From Polytrichum commune (taxonomy: Eukaryota > Streptophyta > Polytrichopsida > Polytrichales > Polytrichaceae): 64,000 nucleotides of DNA. Position numbers and translations under genes: made by a program. This document shows, in pieces, positions 45,546-57,857 of the stretch. The number at the start of each line of letters is the position of its first letter. Position 1 is the first letter of the stretch. The stretch is taken from positions 32,012,527-32,076,526 of the forward strand of contig OX485808.1 in NCBI GenBank assembly GCA_950295325.1, given 5' to 3'. The notes under the pieces are model-generated. The model searched no databases. It was not told the origin of the DNA and was given only the letters and a program-made list of their open reading frames with translations.

Positions 45546-46441
45546 CTAGTTGATGTTTATCTAGTTGCAATGCAAGATGCGTAGCAATTTTTCTTGGGTC
45601 TACACTGCATCCTAGACGGAAGTCATTGTTTTGTTCATAGATGCAGATGCAGATCCAATATGTAACATTTTTTCGTACATGTAAGGAACTTTTAATTTAG
45701 GATACGTACGAACAAAGTAGATCGTTTTTGGACCAGAATAGGATATGGCCAAATAATAAATTGTCGAATTTGTTTTTGAAAAACATAGCATTGCTCAGTA
45801 GATGAGTTGTGTTCACTTAGAATCGGTTTGATATTGTTGTGCTCGCTCAAATCCAATTTGAAATTGCAGAACTATAAGGTAAGATTTCATAATCACAATT
45901 GGCCCCACAAAACATTTTCATCTTGTTGAGCAATGTTATGATCCAAAAACTAAACAAATATTGCCCCCTACCTTGGGTAAATTGGCCCCCTCACTCATAC
46001 CATGTCCAGGAGCTCTTGACAAATAGAGAAGATGAGGTATTTACATTGATATGATGGATGAATGTTCACAACACCTACCAGAGGGGAGGGTGAACCAAGG
46101 AAGGGGAGGGGGAAAATGTTGATTATTAGTGTAGCAATAAAACCCAAGTATATGTCTATTTTTGGTATATTCGACTCTTGATTCTAGATTAAAGATCTTG
46201 AAGTATTGAAGTGGACTTAAATTGGGATGAGTCGATAATAAATTTGTAGAGGACAAGCTTTTATCGTTCTCCTTTGGTCAGTGCCTTGAAACCATTTCCT
46301 TGATGATATGTGCTGAGGTTGCCTTCACAAATAGGTTGTCTCTTTACCCATGCAAATTAACTTGGGTCAAAACCAGGTCACAAACACTTATAACTTTGTG
46401 TACTTATCCACATAACAACCATAGTAGTGATAAAGGTAGAT
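45546..46441. other. Intergenic, nothing recognised
   Basis: 46,050-46,110 weakly resembles 1,705-1,750 (GAATGTTCACAACA.CTACCA). No gene is supported. Confidence 0.45.
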
Positions 46442-46521
46442 ATTATATTATACTAGTATTATATTATACTAGTATTATATTATACTAGTATTATATTATA
46501 CTAGTATTAAAATATACTAGT
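46442..46521. repeat. 16-bp minisatellite, 5 units
   Basis: The unit is ATTATATTATACTAGT, repeated four times exactly and a fifth time with ATTAAAATATACTAGT. Each unit contains the palindrome TACTAGTA. Confidence 0.95.
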
Positions 46522-48137
46522 ATTAAAATATGTAGCTAAAATAGTGTGAAATTTTGATAAATTAGTGTGAGGCAACCTAATTGCACTCAATGTAGTATCT
46601 ACCACAACCCATAAATGCATGCTATTGTTACATTTTTCTCTTCTTCTTTTTTTTCCTTTTTTGGGAAGCAAATGAACTTTCATTACATTGATTTACACCA
46701 CAACATTACTAAGCTTGCACAACACATCTAGTGTGCCCATAATACATGGGAGAATGATGCTAACATTATCCTCTTCATGTTATAACCTTCCCCTATTAGA
46801 GTTATCGTAAGCCCCTCAAAAAGAGATGAAATTGTTGGTTTGATCCTTCTTTGATACAACTTTTTGTTAATAGTTTATCATATATTAGAGCCTATTTTGA
46901 AAGTTGAGTGAAGCTTTTGGGACCTCCTCAATCCACCTCTCAAAATTTTGAGAGAGTTTAAAAAAATAAAATAAGGTATGTGCATGGGACCCACTATCCT
47001 AATCCCATATTGGACTATGCAAGTCTAGCTTGGCTTATCCATTTTGGTAGGTTTAACCTATAAAGTATACTTTTAATAGCATACCACTACTCTTTGTGTA
47101 TGATAAACTAAGCATTAAGAAAACTTGAATAACTTTGTTCTAATTCTCATAAAGTGAGGATTTGGGAATAAAACCACAGTTTCATCTCCTTTACCTTCCA
47201 AATAACTCTATTAAACGTTGAATTTGGAAAGCTCAATTGCTCCACCAAAAAGGATACATGTTCCTTAGAGATGATCTAAAAGTTGACTTCACATACTATC
47301 CACAATCCAAACTTCATTTTAGCCCAAGGATACCTTCAAAAAGTCTTCAAGGATCCATGTGCAAACCTAGAATACCCTACTTTTGGCAACTATTTCATGC
47401 AAGCCTACCCCACTTTGTAACAACAACTAGCTTGGGTATGGTGGGCTTTAAAAAAATATTTTTAAAAAACAAACTCTCCCATATTCATGTTCCGGGCTAT
47501 AGATAGAATACAAAGACACCACTAAGCAATGTGATGACAATTGCTACAATGATCACAACAATTACAACTTCAACACACAATAATACAAAGGAATTCATGA
47601 CCGCAATTACAACATAATTACATTTGCATTGACTTTTTAAATGCCATGCTTTGCACTCAAAGGGTGTCATGGTTCAAGTTGGGAGTTCAAACTTCTTGTC
47701 TTTTGGGAGTTTGGTTTGTGGGTTTGTCCAAAGCTCAAACAATTGAGAGCTAAACTAATCTTCAAGCTTTTGATAGTTTTAGTGATTGTAAAGTAACCAT
47801 GCTCAAAGTGCAAGATCAAAGGGAAAATTGACTTAAAAGAAAGAGAACTCCACGACAAGCCAAAGAATGCTTAGAAACTCATTCGCTTTGGGCCTACACA
47901 TTGAGAGCTTCGACTCTCAACAACCCTAAGCAACCTTCACAACCGCCCTTTACACTTGAGAGCTCAAGGAGTGAAAATTTAGAGAAGACATCATGCTCAT
48001 TGGTTGGAAGTCTCCAAGCCAAGCTTCATATGATTCCACTTAGCGCTCGAGTTTTTACTAGGTTTATAATGTTTGAGTGCCTCGATGGATCCTATGTGGC
48101 ATGTCTTCACAACCCGGGGGGGGGGGGGGGGGGGCGC
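46522..48137. other. Intergenic; first half of a diverged direct repeat
   Basis: 47,672-47,945 matches 48,483-48,752 (CAAGTT.GGA..TCAAAC, CCAAAGCTCA, ATTGAGAG, GACAAGC, CATT.GCTT.G). A 19-base G run at 48,116-48,134 lies at the junction with the next repeat. No gene is supported. Confidence 0.5.
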
Positions 48138-48436
48138 ATTAGCGTACATGGTATACATAAGGGAGAGGTATTCTTTTTCTCTAGTGTGTACATCTAAAAA
48201 GGTTATTAATTTTTTTTGAAGTAAATGTAGATATGCGGGAGGGGGGTCCTAAGGTTCAAAGAAAACATTGACAACAGATGAGTTAGTTTCATTCAATTCA
48301 TGTTTCATCCGATTCACATTTTAATCCATCATTGTCATATGATCATAGTGCTTAATGACTACCGTGTATGTTTTTGGAAAGGTTTGCATTTAGGTTTTAG
48401 GTTTTTACAAACTAGAGGCTCTTAAGACGCATTTGA
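48138..48436. repeat. Dispersed repeat, pair with 6,340-6,610
   Basis: This is the partner of the repeat at 6,340. It begins immediately after the G run at 48,116-48,134. Confidence 0.65.
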
Positions 48437-49192
48437 GTTTTGTTCTCTGGATTGTGTGGGGGGGGGGGGGGGGGAGGCTAAAGCTCAAGTTCGGAACTCA
48501 AACATGGGGATTTGGATACTTGGCCTCGACAAAATTTTATCCAAAGCTCACACTAAGTTATTGAGAGTTTGACCAATCTTGAATCTCTCAATAGTTTGAG
48601 AAAATGTAAATGGTCGTGCTATCAAAGGGGGAGTGGAATTCAACAAAGGGAATCCATGACAAGCAAAAGAGTACTTGATAACCCATTGGCTTGGAGCCCA
48701 CAAAACGAGCCCTTGAACTCACAACATTGCTAAACGATGTTCACAAGGTAGATTAGAATTTTGGGCAAGGGTTTATCAAAAATTACCAAGAGCTTGTAGA
48801 GATGTCACATGAAATCTATCAATCTGCCATTGAAGCATTATACCCCTGGTAATAAAAAATCATTCTCTCAAGTTGAAAGCTCAAGTGTAATTTAGACTTG
48901 ATTGAACAAAAATGAATAAGATACTCTTTGCCAACTAAAAGGCTCTCAGTTCTTCAATCTCTCAACCTCTCCGCACCACTCATGCTATTTAGTGTCACCT
49001 ACCCTATTATGAGGCCAATGCTAGGTTACACAAATGACCAACAATTTGACCATAATTGTAACCTCGTGACACTTGACATTAATATGCTTACTAATATCTT
49101 GACATTAGTGTGCACAAAATATTATAAGACCTATGCCTGGGTTACACAATGCTCAAAAAGTTAACCATAAGTGTACACACGTGGCACTTGCC
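48437..49192. repeat. Intergenic; second half of the direct repeat
   Basis: The stretch contains a 17-base G run (48,458-48,474), the second copy 48,483-48,752, and a short direct repeat 49,012-49,100 whose partner (49,128-49,209) hosts the insertion described next. Confidence 0.5.
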
Positions 49193-49209
49193 ATCAATAT
49201 GCTCAATAA

Positions 49210-49427
49210 GAAAAGAAAAGAAAAAATAACGCCCATATTTTAATACCGGCGTGAATTTGAGCCCGTTTGCCGTGCACTGATCACGGTGTACCGTGATGCA
49301 GTGTACGGTTTTAATGCCTCCGGTGGGAGGTGGGCTCGGGTGAGTCACATAGTAATCCGTTTTTGTTATGGTGGGGGGACCGGTGCTTGTTTGTTGTCTA
49401 ATTTTCGTTTGTTTAGTATTATGTAAT
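49210..49427. mobile_element. 218-bp retroposon-like insertion with 17-bp direct flanks
   Basis: ATCAATATGCTCAATAA occurs at 49,193-49,209 and again exactly at 49,428-49,444. The insert is clearly more GC-rich than its surroundings, starts with an AAAAG-repeat tract and ends GTATTATGTA. The related non-inserted sequence at about 49,077-49,098 (TTAATATGCTTACTAATATC) gives an approximate empty site. A diverged second member lies at 41,663. The long duplication indicates retroposition. If a T-rich end is the 3' end, the element lies on the minus strand. B-box evidence is weak. Confidence 0.75.
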
Positions 49428-49444
49428 ATCAATATGCTCAATAA

Positions 49445-52362
49445 CATCTTCCTCTCACGCACTGAAACATAAATCTATCACTTCAAACATTCCAAACTCC
49501 TATGTTGAATATCATACAATAAACACTTATCCACTTCAAAAGTCATCCATCTTAAAAAATGGTGTTAAATTGACAATTAGTGGACGTGACACAATGCAAC
49601 CTCTAAGCATCTAGTTTAGACCGTTCACCAATAGTGTATGTAGCGCTAAATAACATAAATAGGTGTAGTGTATACGTGCTTAAGAAGCTCCTGAAAAGCA
49701 GTTCAACTGCTCAAGTCCCCATTCATAATATTCGCTTTTGTTTGCTATAGAGAGTAAGCCAAACCCCAACAATAAGTTTGAAGGCCGATCGTAGTGCCAC
49801 GTCACCAAGTCCCGTCGGCATTGGAAGACCTTGAATTTCCAAATTGACTTGTGTGAAAATAGGGGACACATAACCCAACCAAAAAGACCAACTGAAAATA
49901 CCTACCACTTGTAATAGGGGGCCACTTCGGTTGCCTAGATGACAAAATACCTAAAAGTATGTGTGAAGTATTCGGTTCGTTGTTCATGTTCTCCAACTTC
50001 TACCGATCAAATTTACACAACAAAATGCGTCTTGCGTTAGCAAATCTATGATGAAGCATCAGCAAAAATCGGATTGAAAATCGGACTTCTCTTGATTTGG
50101 TTATGGTTACCGAAAGTAAACATTAGTTGACTCTTTAACCGAATACATAGGTCTTCCTAATTGTGTTCATTGTTGAGTGTAGAGTAGTTGATAGTATTTG
50201 AAGACTTAGTCCAATCTTTTTTAAACATGTTTCTTTGTGGTGTTTGCTCTTTGATCCTCATTGAATTACATATTGATCAATATAGGGGTCTGATTGAGAA
50301 GGGGCCGTTGGATGGATTGAGAGTTTGTCTCATCTAGTTAGCAATTGCAAATGACAAGGACTATCATTTCAAGTTACAAAATCAAAGTTGAGATGTAAAA
50401 GTTGTAAGAGGTTATTTTCTTGTCAAGTGATCACATAGGCTCTCTTGAGTGAAGTGTTCGCTATGGAATTTGGAGTGATGTCCAAGGTAGAAGGAGGATA
50501 GAAGCACCCATAACGGACACTTTGAGCACTTGAGACCCTTAACATGTAACAAACATTTCATGAAAATTTTCACAAAATGAGCAAATCCACAAGGAGGCTA
50601 ATACACTTGAGTTCGTCAACATTTGACGTGAGTGCAATTTAGAAATAACAAATGTAAGCGAAGATTCTTTGTGACTCAAAGTGGTGCCCTTTGTCATCAC
50701 TTAAAAGACAACCAAAATCTTTGCTTTCACCTTTTAGAACGTTTGCATCTCAACTCCGATTCCAGAACCCAGAAAATGATAATACGCTTGACTCACAATT
50801 CCGAACCATATGAGACGATTCCCAGTGCGATCCAACGGCCAAAGTTGAATCTGTGATGACTCCCAAAACGCCCCACGATAGGGCCACACGCCTCAAGTGT
50901 TCAAACCAAGAAGAGCAACCACATAAGGTCCACCACGCACCTTCATACGTGTTCACCAAAACAAAAAAGAAATGAAGTGAATAAAACGACTAACATCAAT
51001 GAGTGTGGGAAGCAAACAAACGAAGCCAAAGGAGCCCCACCCCCAAATGGGGTCCGAAACAACAAACAAAACACGAGGCCTCATGGTCGTGTGTAAAATT
51101 TAAGTAAGATACACGCCAACTTACGGGTGCCCGGGGCCGGAGATGCCCTAATAAATAATAACTTATTATTAATTCGACATGTGAAGAGAGTAGCCTAGAA
51201 ACTTCCGGGCCATTGTGGGGCCCGTGCTTTGGAGAGAATCTTAATAATGGGGCGCCATGCGGGCATAAGTCAGTGGTGACTCACCCACTTCTTACAACAC
51301 CCGAACTATAGCATTTGTGGCCTCATGCACGAATTCAATTCCCAGGCCCCTTCCATACTCGCATTCATTGGCTCCATCCTAATCTCCCTCATGAGGGTAG
51401 CGCTTTTACTAGCGGACCGTGACTTTGTAAATACCCGAGTAGGTGCCCATGTTCACCCGGGACCGTCTTTTGTGGGTATCGAGAGGGTATGTGAGAGTAT
51501 TCTAGTTTTTGATACCGTTCGGGTATATATACACCATGCAAGAGCTTTTGATACCTAGACAAGATCATTCTAGTTTTAATATGCTTTAAGAATTGTATTA
51601 ATGGTATATATAGATTCTCTCACCCTGACATGCCCACCAAAGATCAACATGTAGTTGATTGGTATTACAATCTTGACACCTATGGGTAGGTTTTATTATT
51701 ATTGTTATGGGTGTTGATTATTGATACCCATGCACTCACCTATATATCAGATGAACACCGCTATGTATTTGACCTCATATCTTTGCACAGTCTTGAAATA
51801 CGCCAATCGTGGCTTGGGATTCATAGTGGTTCAGTAGAGCCTTGTGTGACTACTTATGTAGACTCGTCGATCGTTGACAAAGGGCTAGGGCTCTACTAAG
51901 ATATCATACTTTAAGCTAAGACATTTGCTAATTATATGATAGTTCACTGTGCTTTCACCTTCCCAATGGATGAGTTTATGTAGACACCACTAAGGTCCAA
52001 CCATTTGTAGCATCCATATTTAGGGAATCTAATGCTAATTTAGGAGTCAAATATGCTTATATCTATATAGGTACATATTACTGAGTTACACTAATCACAC
52101 TTATTCATGTGGGTTGAAAGATAGGATGGGTATAGAATTATGTGGCCCATTGTATCTATGTGTGGGTTGAAAAGTAGGGTGGTCCACAAGAATTTTAAAC
52201 TTCATTTCATAAGACTATAGGATTTTGTGTCCTTTTCTTGGGACAATGTTGCTTATTGCTCGCAAGATTTGAGATGAAGAATCGAGTAGCTAGATTTTGA
52301 AAGAGGTAACCCTAAAATCTATTATTACATTGAGTGATGCAAAAATTTCTTACCCCTATGCT
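49445..52362. other. Intergenic, little recognised
   Basis: 50,010-50,110 is an inverted match to 56,130-56,230 (CAATCCGATTTTTG.TGATGC). 51,000-51,340 is GC-richer, with GGGCCGGAGATGCCCTAATA at 51,135-51,155 resembling a MITE terminus without a partner. 51,535-51,600 is a relic of the 2,985 array. 51,935-52,010 is a solo unit of the 22,300 array. No gene is supported. Confidence 0.45.
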
Positions 52363-52795
52363 TCAAGTTTTGTTCTCCCAAGCACGGGTAGATCACTCCA
52401 TTGTCAAGTTGAACACCACGTGCGGTCAAAAAAAATCTTCTTTTGGTAAGTTGCACCACCAAAATGGGTTTTCATGAGTAGATATACACAGTACCTATGA
52501 CATAGTTAAAAGTGGTAACTAAATTTGATGATTTGTTTTTTTCATAAAACATACCATTTCTAACTAGAATGACACAGAATTGAACTAAAACAATTACTAA
52601 AAAAAATAAAGATGACTAAAAATTTCAAAAAAGTATACAAAAGATGCTATCAATGGTTATGTATATGTAGAAAAAATATCACAAATTTTAAAATTATATA
52701 TGGCATGTAATATAGGGGTAGCAAACTTTGTCCGCACGTGGTGTCAACTTGACAATGAAGTGACCTCCCCGTGCTCCCAAGTACCTTAGTTTTGC
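52363..52795. mobile_element. TIR/foldback element with about 60-bp arms
   Basis: The left arm at 52,363-52,430 and right arm at about 52,726-52,795 are inverted: CCATTGTCAAGTTGAACACC with CACGTGCGGTC on the left; GGTGTCAACTTGACAATGAA with GACCGCACGTG-like sequence on the right. The interior is AT-rich and non-coding. The exact ends are uncertain. Confidence 0.7.
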
Positions 52796-52894
52796 AATGT
52801 TCATTTATCAACGGTGGTGCATCGATATTCTCATAGGCATCAATATATTTGGACAAATCACTTGTTTGTAATTATTTAAACACGGGATAAACAA

Positions 52895-53125
52895 TGTTTC
52901 TGTTTGGGCAACCTTCTTTGCCCGACCATACCAATATATATTTGTACATTATAATATTATGATTGGGAACACATGGATGGTTGAATATTTGTGTGAACCA
53001 TCCTAACTATACAAAATTGCCATCTACACTATCATATCCATCATTAGATGTAGGAATCTTCTTCAAAAAGCTATTGAATTGGAGAACTGTTTAGGTAATC
53101 TTGGTCAAATTTGCTTTTGCCTTTA
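52895..53125. repeat. Dispersed direct repeat, copy 1
   Basis: It matches 54,160-54,400: GGGCAACC.., ATACCAATGTACA-like, GGGACACATG.A.GGTTGAA, GCCATCTACA and CCTTTAGGG. Divergence is considerable. Confidence 0.6.
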
Positions 53126-54159
53126 GGGGCTAAACCGTTAAGAATGTCCCAACAATTTCACCTTCAACTAACTTACATGGCTCCCATCATTTGTGGTGCA
53201 TACTATAATATTGCCAGGCACTTCGACTATTATAAGAGCTTCCAACCTCATGTTGAACTCTAAGGGGGTATGAACATGCACATATAATACACTAAATAGT
53301 AAGTATTTATTGCATATCTCTTTTTAACTAGCAAAGGTCAAATTGGCTATTTGGATATTATAGAAAATTAACAAATTTGCATGATAATCTTTTTAATTAA
53401 AAGTAAAAAGATAGAGCATTGTGTAACTTCAAATAGTAAGTGACATTAAGTGCAATATTTAGTGTAGGAGGATCATGGTTATCGCCCCCTCATTATTATT
53501 CTCCCACAAGTACACGACATACTCAATTGCATAGGGTAGTAGTAAGAGAGCGACATACACGGGGTCAAGTTTGAGAGTCTCCCTACATATTGTTCACAAA
53601 CTCCTTGTGAGTCTTTGAGTGCTCTCGTGTTACTTGCCTCCTTACCCTCAACCCCTAGAAGGTCCAAGCTCAAATCCTTCCCACTCCAACTCAATATGAA
53701 GTTAATCCCAATTCCACAACTTAATCAAGATGTGGTAAATGTGGGTGTACGGATGGCATGTTTGTAGGGTTAGGAGTGTGCAAAAAGGAAGTAAGCCGTC
53801 CACATTTAGAAAATTTAGAAAATCTTAATGCAAAGGTGACTATGTAACCACATGTATTATAAGAATTTTGGCTTTCATGCATCGTATATAAATCACACGT
53901 TCGTAGAATATGATGAACTTGCTTACAATGATAGCCGCGAATCAAAATTTCTAAATCCCCTCCCCCCCCCCCCACCCCCACGAAGCTCCATGATTTCCAA
54001 ATTTAACGTCTTATTTTTTTCTCTTAATAAAGTCAATAGTTTGTTGAAGCAACGAGGCCTTGTCGCACAAGGTCACACAATAAGGATAGGTTTACATTAG
54101 TGTCTAGCTCCAAGAAACTTGGGCTCCAAAACATCCCTTGACCCCTAAAGGACAACGAG
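53126..54159. other. Intergenic, nothing recognised
   Basis: This is AT-rich sequence with a C run near 53,959-53,971. No gene is supported. Confidence 0.45.
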
Positions 54160-54400
54160 AAGGAAGTTTTTGTCCGGGCAACCACCTCTACCCAGCTATA
54201 CCAATGTACACATTTACAAATAGTATTGTGAATCGGGACACATGAACGGTTGAAATTGTATATGAAAAATAACCCTACAAAGATACCATCTACATTCTTA
54301 GATCCATCACTAGAATTACATATTTTTATTTCAATAAATTGTTGAGCTGTGATGAACCACATTAAGTAATTCTCAATAGGTTTTTGCTTCAGCCTTTAGG
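54160..54400. repeat. Dispersed direct repeat, copy 2
   Basis: This is the partner of 52,895-53,125, about 1.27 kb downstream in the same orientation. Confidence 0.6.
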
Positions 54401-54950
54401 GATCAATGAACCTCACATTCAAGCTCAAGACCATTTTCTCAAACCAAGAGGAGTATTTTCTCCAGCGCAGACCTCCAAAACTTGACATGAAAGTGACGCC
54501 ACATTAGCCCCACTTCACTTTTCCATACCTTCACCCTGACCCTAGCGTAAACTCCTTGGGTCCAAATTTTGCTCTCGACCAATAAGGATTGCTCGGTATT
54601 GGGAGCTTCTTTGGTCTTCAACACAGTGTGAACGCATCCTCATAAGTGGAGTTTGGGGGGCGGGGGGGGGGGGCTTTGACAGGTGGCAAGCGGGGGTGGG
54701 CAGGCTCTTGGATGAGAGACCATCCAATGAAGAGACGGGACGATAAACCCATGATTGACATCCCCAGTCATCCAAACACAGATCACTGTGTGGTGACAGG
54801 TGTCGAAACGTCGTGAGTTGTGCTGCGAATTTGCCAGCCGGGAAACTTAGCTGTCGTCCACGTCAGCGTGCCCGAAAAGGCTTCTTCGGTGGAAGACCCC
54901 CCCCCCCCTCCCCGACGCAAAACCGTCTGATCAAAGCCATCGAACCAGTC
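54401..54950. other. GC-rich island of unknown nature
   Basis: 54,640-54,930 is distinctly GC-rich for this region, with G and C runs at its borders (about 54,656-54,673 and 54,899-54,908). Frames across it are short and match no known family. It has no second copy in the window. Confidence 0.4.
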
Positions 54951-55745
54951 ATACATGAGGTCATATATGAGTCAGGTCTTGTAGTAGTAAGGTAGACCTG
55001 ACCTCCCAAAATGATGCCCATCCGTATGCCTGTGTACAATAACACCAAAATAACACCAAAATAACATATGTGTTTAATTTTGTTACCCGACGTGAATGTG
55101 GAGGTCGTTCTTCTTTACTTGGATCATGTTTTACCGAGTTTAATGTATTCTTACCTTTTTCCATGTTTGCGTATTATCGTATATATGCTCGTACATGAGT
55201 AAGGTCTTGTAGTAGTAAGGTAGACCTGACCTCCCAAAATGATGCCGATTCGTATGCCTATGTACGATATAACCAAATTATAACCAAAATAACATATGTG
55301 TTTAATTTTGTTACCCGACGTGAATGTGGAGGTCGTTCTTCTTTACTTGGATCATGTTTTACCGAGTTTAATGTATTCTTACCTTTTTCCATGTTTGCGT
55401 ATTATCGTATATATGCTCATACATGAGTCAGGTCTTGTAGTAGTAAGGTAGACCTGACCTCCCAAAATGATGCCGATTCGTATGCCTATGTACGATATAA
55501 CCAAATTATAACCAAAATAACATATCTGTTTAATTTTGTTACCCAACGTGAATGTGGAGCTCGTTCTTCTTTACTTTGATTGTGTTTCGCCGAGCTTAAG
55601 GTATGCTTACTTTTTCCATGTTTGTGTATTATCGTATGCTCAAAGCCATCCAACCAATTATACATGAGTAAGGTCTTGTAGTAGGGTAGATCCGACCTTC
55701 CAAAATGATGCCATATGTATGGCTACGTATACTAAACTGCATAGT
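54951..55745. repeat. Tandem array, 228-241-bp unit, 3.3 copies
   Basis: GT(C/A)AGGTCTTGTAGTAG recurs at 54,971, 55,199, 55,427 and 55,668. Each unit contains the near-palindrome AGGTAGACCTGACCTCCC and the block TTACCCGACGTGAATGTGGA. The segment CAAAGCCATC(G/C)AACCA precedes the first and the last unit. Units 1-3 are very similar, so the expansion is recent. Confidence 0.92.
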
Positions 55746-56765
55746 TGGAGTTTGTAGTATGGTACTTGGGGCTTGATTACACGAAAGCCATTCAAGTCAT
55801 GGCTCTTGCAAATCTTTGAATTCTCATAGGTTGAGAGTGTCACACGCCCCCCCCCCCCTTCCGCCCCTTTTATGTTTACATGAAAATATTCTTTTGGAGA
55901 GAAATAGGATTGAGCAAGGGGAATCGAGAGGTATGAAAGCTCATCAATGTGGTAGGTTCTTTTGGTAACCGAATCAAACAATCCTATCAGTGTGGGTGGA
56001 AGATGAATGTGGAAATAATCAATGTGGGCCACCCTATTTTTCTAGTCATGCTCGAATGATGTCCAGGGTGGAGATACATATATTCATTCAAAGAATAAGC
56101 ACACGTAATATGTTTGATAATCATAACTAAGTGAACAAAGGTCCAATTTTCAATCCGATTTTTGTTGATGCTTCATCATGGTTTAGAGTGGGTTTGCTAA
56201 CGGAACACATTGAGCTTTCAAATTGTTATGTAAATATGATTAGTAGCAAGATGGATCGGAAACATGAAAATTCTTGACCCTTGCAATGGAGAACGTTGCG
56301 TGTGTGCAACAGCAAGCCAGCGAACCGTCCAGACGCGGCCAATGCTTCTCTGAAGTAATAGATCTCAAATTATGCGACAACGATCTGAATATGGATTGAG
56401 TGCTTCTCCCAGTAGAGAAATTATGAGCGTGTGTGGTAGGAGAGGAACTACAATTTAGCGGGCAACTGGATGCGGCGACTTAGATCTTGTCTCTGGCGCT
56501 CGATGTGGGATGTGCAGCGCAGAAATGGATTTAGCAACTGGCATGGCTACATCCACATGTGCGGATCGACTTTGATCATCAAATGGAGCAGCTCCAGCAT
56601 GAACAAATATTCAACGAGGTAAGATGAATTCAAGCATGATTCATTTGGCGACGCTACGTGCGACCCAACGGAGATGGACAGGATGTACAAGGGATGGGGA
56701 ATACGCAGTGGAATTGACCTATTCAAATCAGTGGAGGGTGAAATTTTGCTCGCAATGCATGCGGT
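55746..56765. other. Intergenic, possibly including the LINE 5' region
   Basis: 56,130-56,230 is an inverted match to 50,010-50,110. From about 56,290 the composition becomes less AT-rich, as in the LINE ORF1 that follows, but no 5' boundary of the element can be set. Confidence 0.4.
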
Positions 56766-57700
56766 GTGCTCGTGAACTTGAGTGAGTGGCTGATGAAGCT
56801 CCCCAACGAGGATATACAACTCCAGGTAGATTACTTACAAAAGCATACGCTGCTGCCAAGTTCGCGGGCAGAAAATTACATCTGCAACAGTTGTAGAAGT
56901 GGATGGAACCATATCCGTGGAACCTCGCCACAAAACAACCCGATTAAGATCCTACTCGCAGACCGAGGATATACTTTTGCCTTATATGAATGTGAGGTGT
57001 TATACGTGGGATGTCAACGATGTCGCCATTACTATCAAATTGGGGGACGATGGTAATGCAAACATGGGTTGAAGGTTTCAGTCCGGATGAACTCGGAGGA
57101 CTCAAAGTCCCGACATGGGTGACTCTCAAGCGCATCCCCTTGGAAATCCGCCACTGGGCACCTGCTGTAGCGACGAATCTAGGCCAGGTCATAGGAGTCA
57201 ATACCGGCAAACGCAAACATCGAAAGCCTCGCCTTCTGCATTGCTCTACATCTGAGCAAAGGGTACGAGACATTGGGTAGGAGTAGATTGGAAAACCTGA
57301 TGGTTATACCAGTCACATTATTCTACTAGATTATGACACCATGCCAATCCGGTGTAGATTATGCTTATCAATAGCACATCAGGTCAGAGATTGTCTTGAG
57401 TGTCACGGGAGAGAACAAGATTTAAACAACAATCGAGGGAGGAAAACTGGAGTAGATGAAGCTAGGAAGCGTAGAGATCTGGAGTTGGACGATGGAGTTC
57501 ACGAAAGTAGTAAATCGAAATCAGAGGAGAATAGAACTCCACCGATCACCCATCCTCGAGAGCAGCAAGCTTCACAAGCATGGATGTTGCCAAGGGCCGA
57601 ACACCCAACCTCCTTCCATGCGTTGGTGGTGCTCGAGAAGCATCAGGATGGCACCCAACCAACAACCTCGCAACCAGGCAACGTCAAAGCTTAGCCTCGC
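56766..57700 (+). pseudogene. LINE ORF1 (gag-like, DUF4283 and zinc knuckle) remnant
   Basis: Two overlapping frames carry a DUF4283-like block at 57,040-57,215: a TWVEGFSP segment, then PTWVTLKRIPLEIRHW. In this family that region follows the pattern W-x-F-x-P ... P-x-W-x-x-L-x-x-(L/I)-P-L-x-x-W. A third frame from 57,341 begins with a C-x2-C-x4-H-x4-C knuckle (CRLCLSIAHQVRDC), then a charged tail. The frame change near 57,030 and the stop near 57,280 show it is broken. The product would bind element RNA. Confidence 0.8.
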
Positions 57701-57857
57701 AATTTCCCAACTAGCTGATGCAACTGTGACATCGCCAACATCCGTAGTGGGCAATTTACTCCCAGAGCCAAAACGCCGCAATTAAAACATGTGACACCTC
57801 CAAAATTCTAAGTCTTCAAACCTCAAAAGAGGGAACAAAGATGAGAGGCTACCATTA

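Noticed and set aside
51000-51160. PIF-type MITE ending GGGCCGGAGATGCCC before TAA
   Set aside because: Only one end is visible; no inverted partner or matching flank was found upstream.
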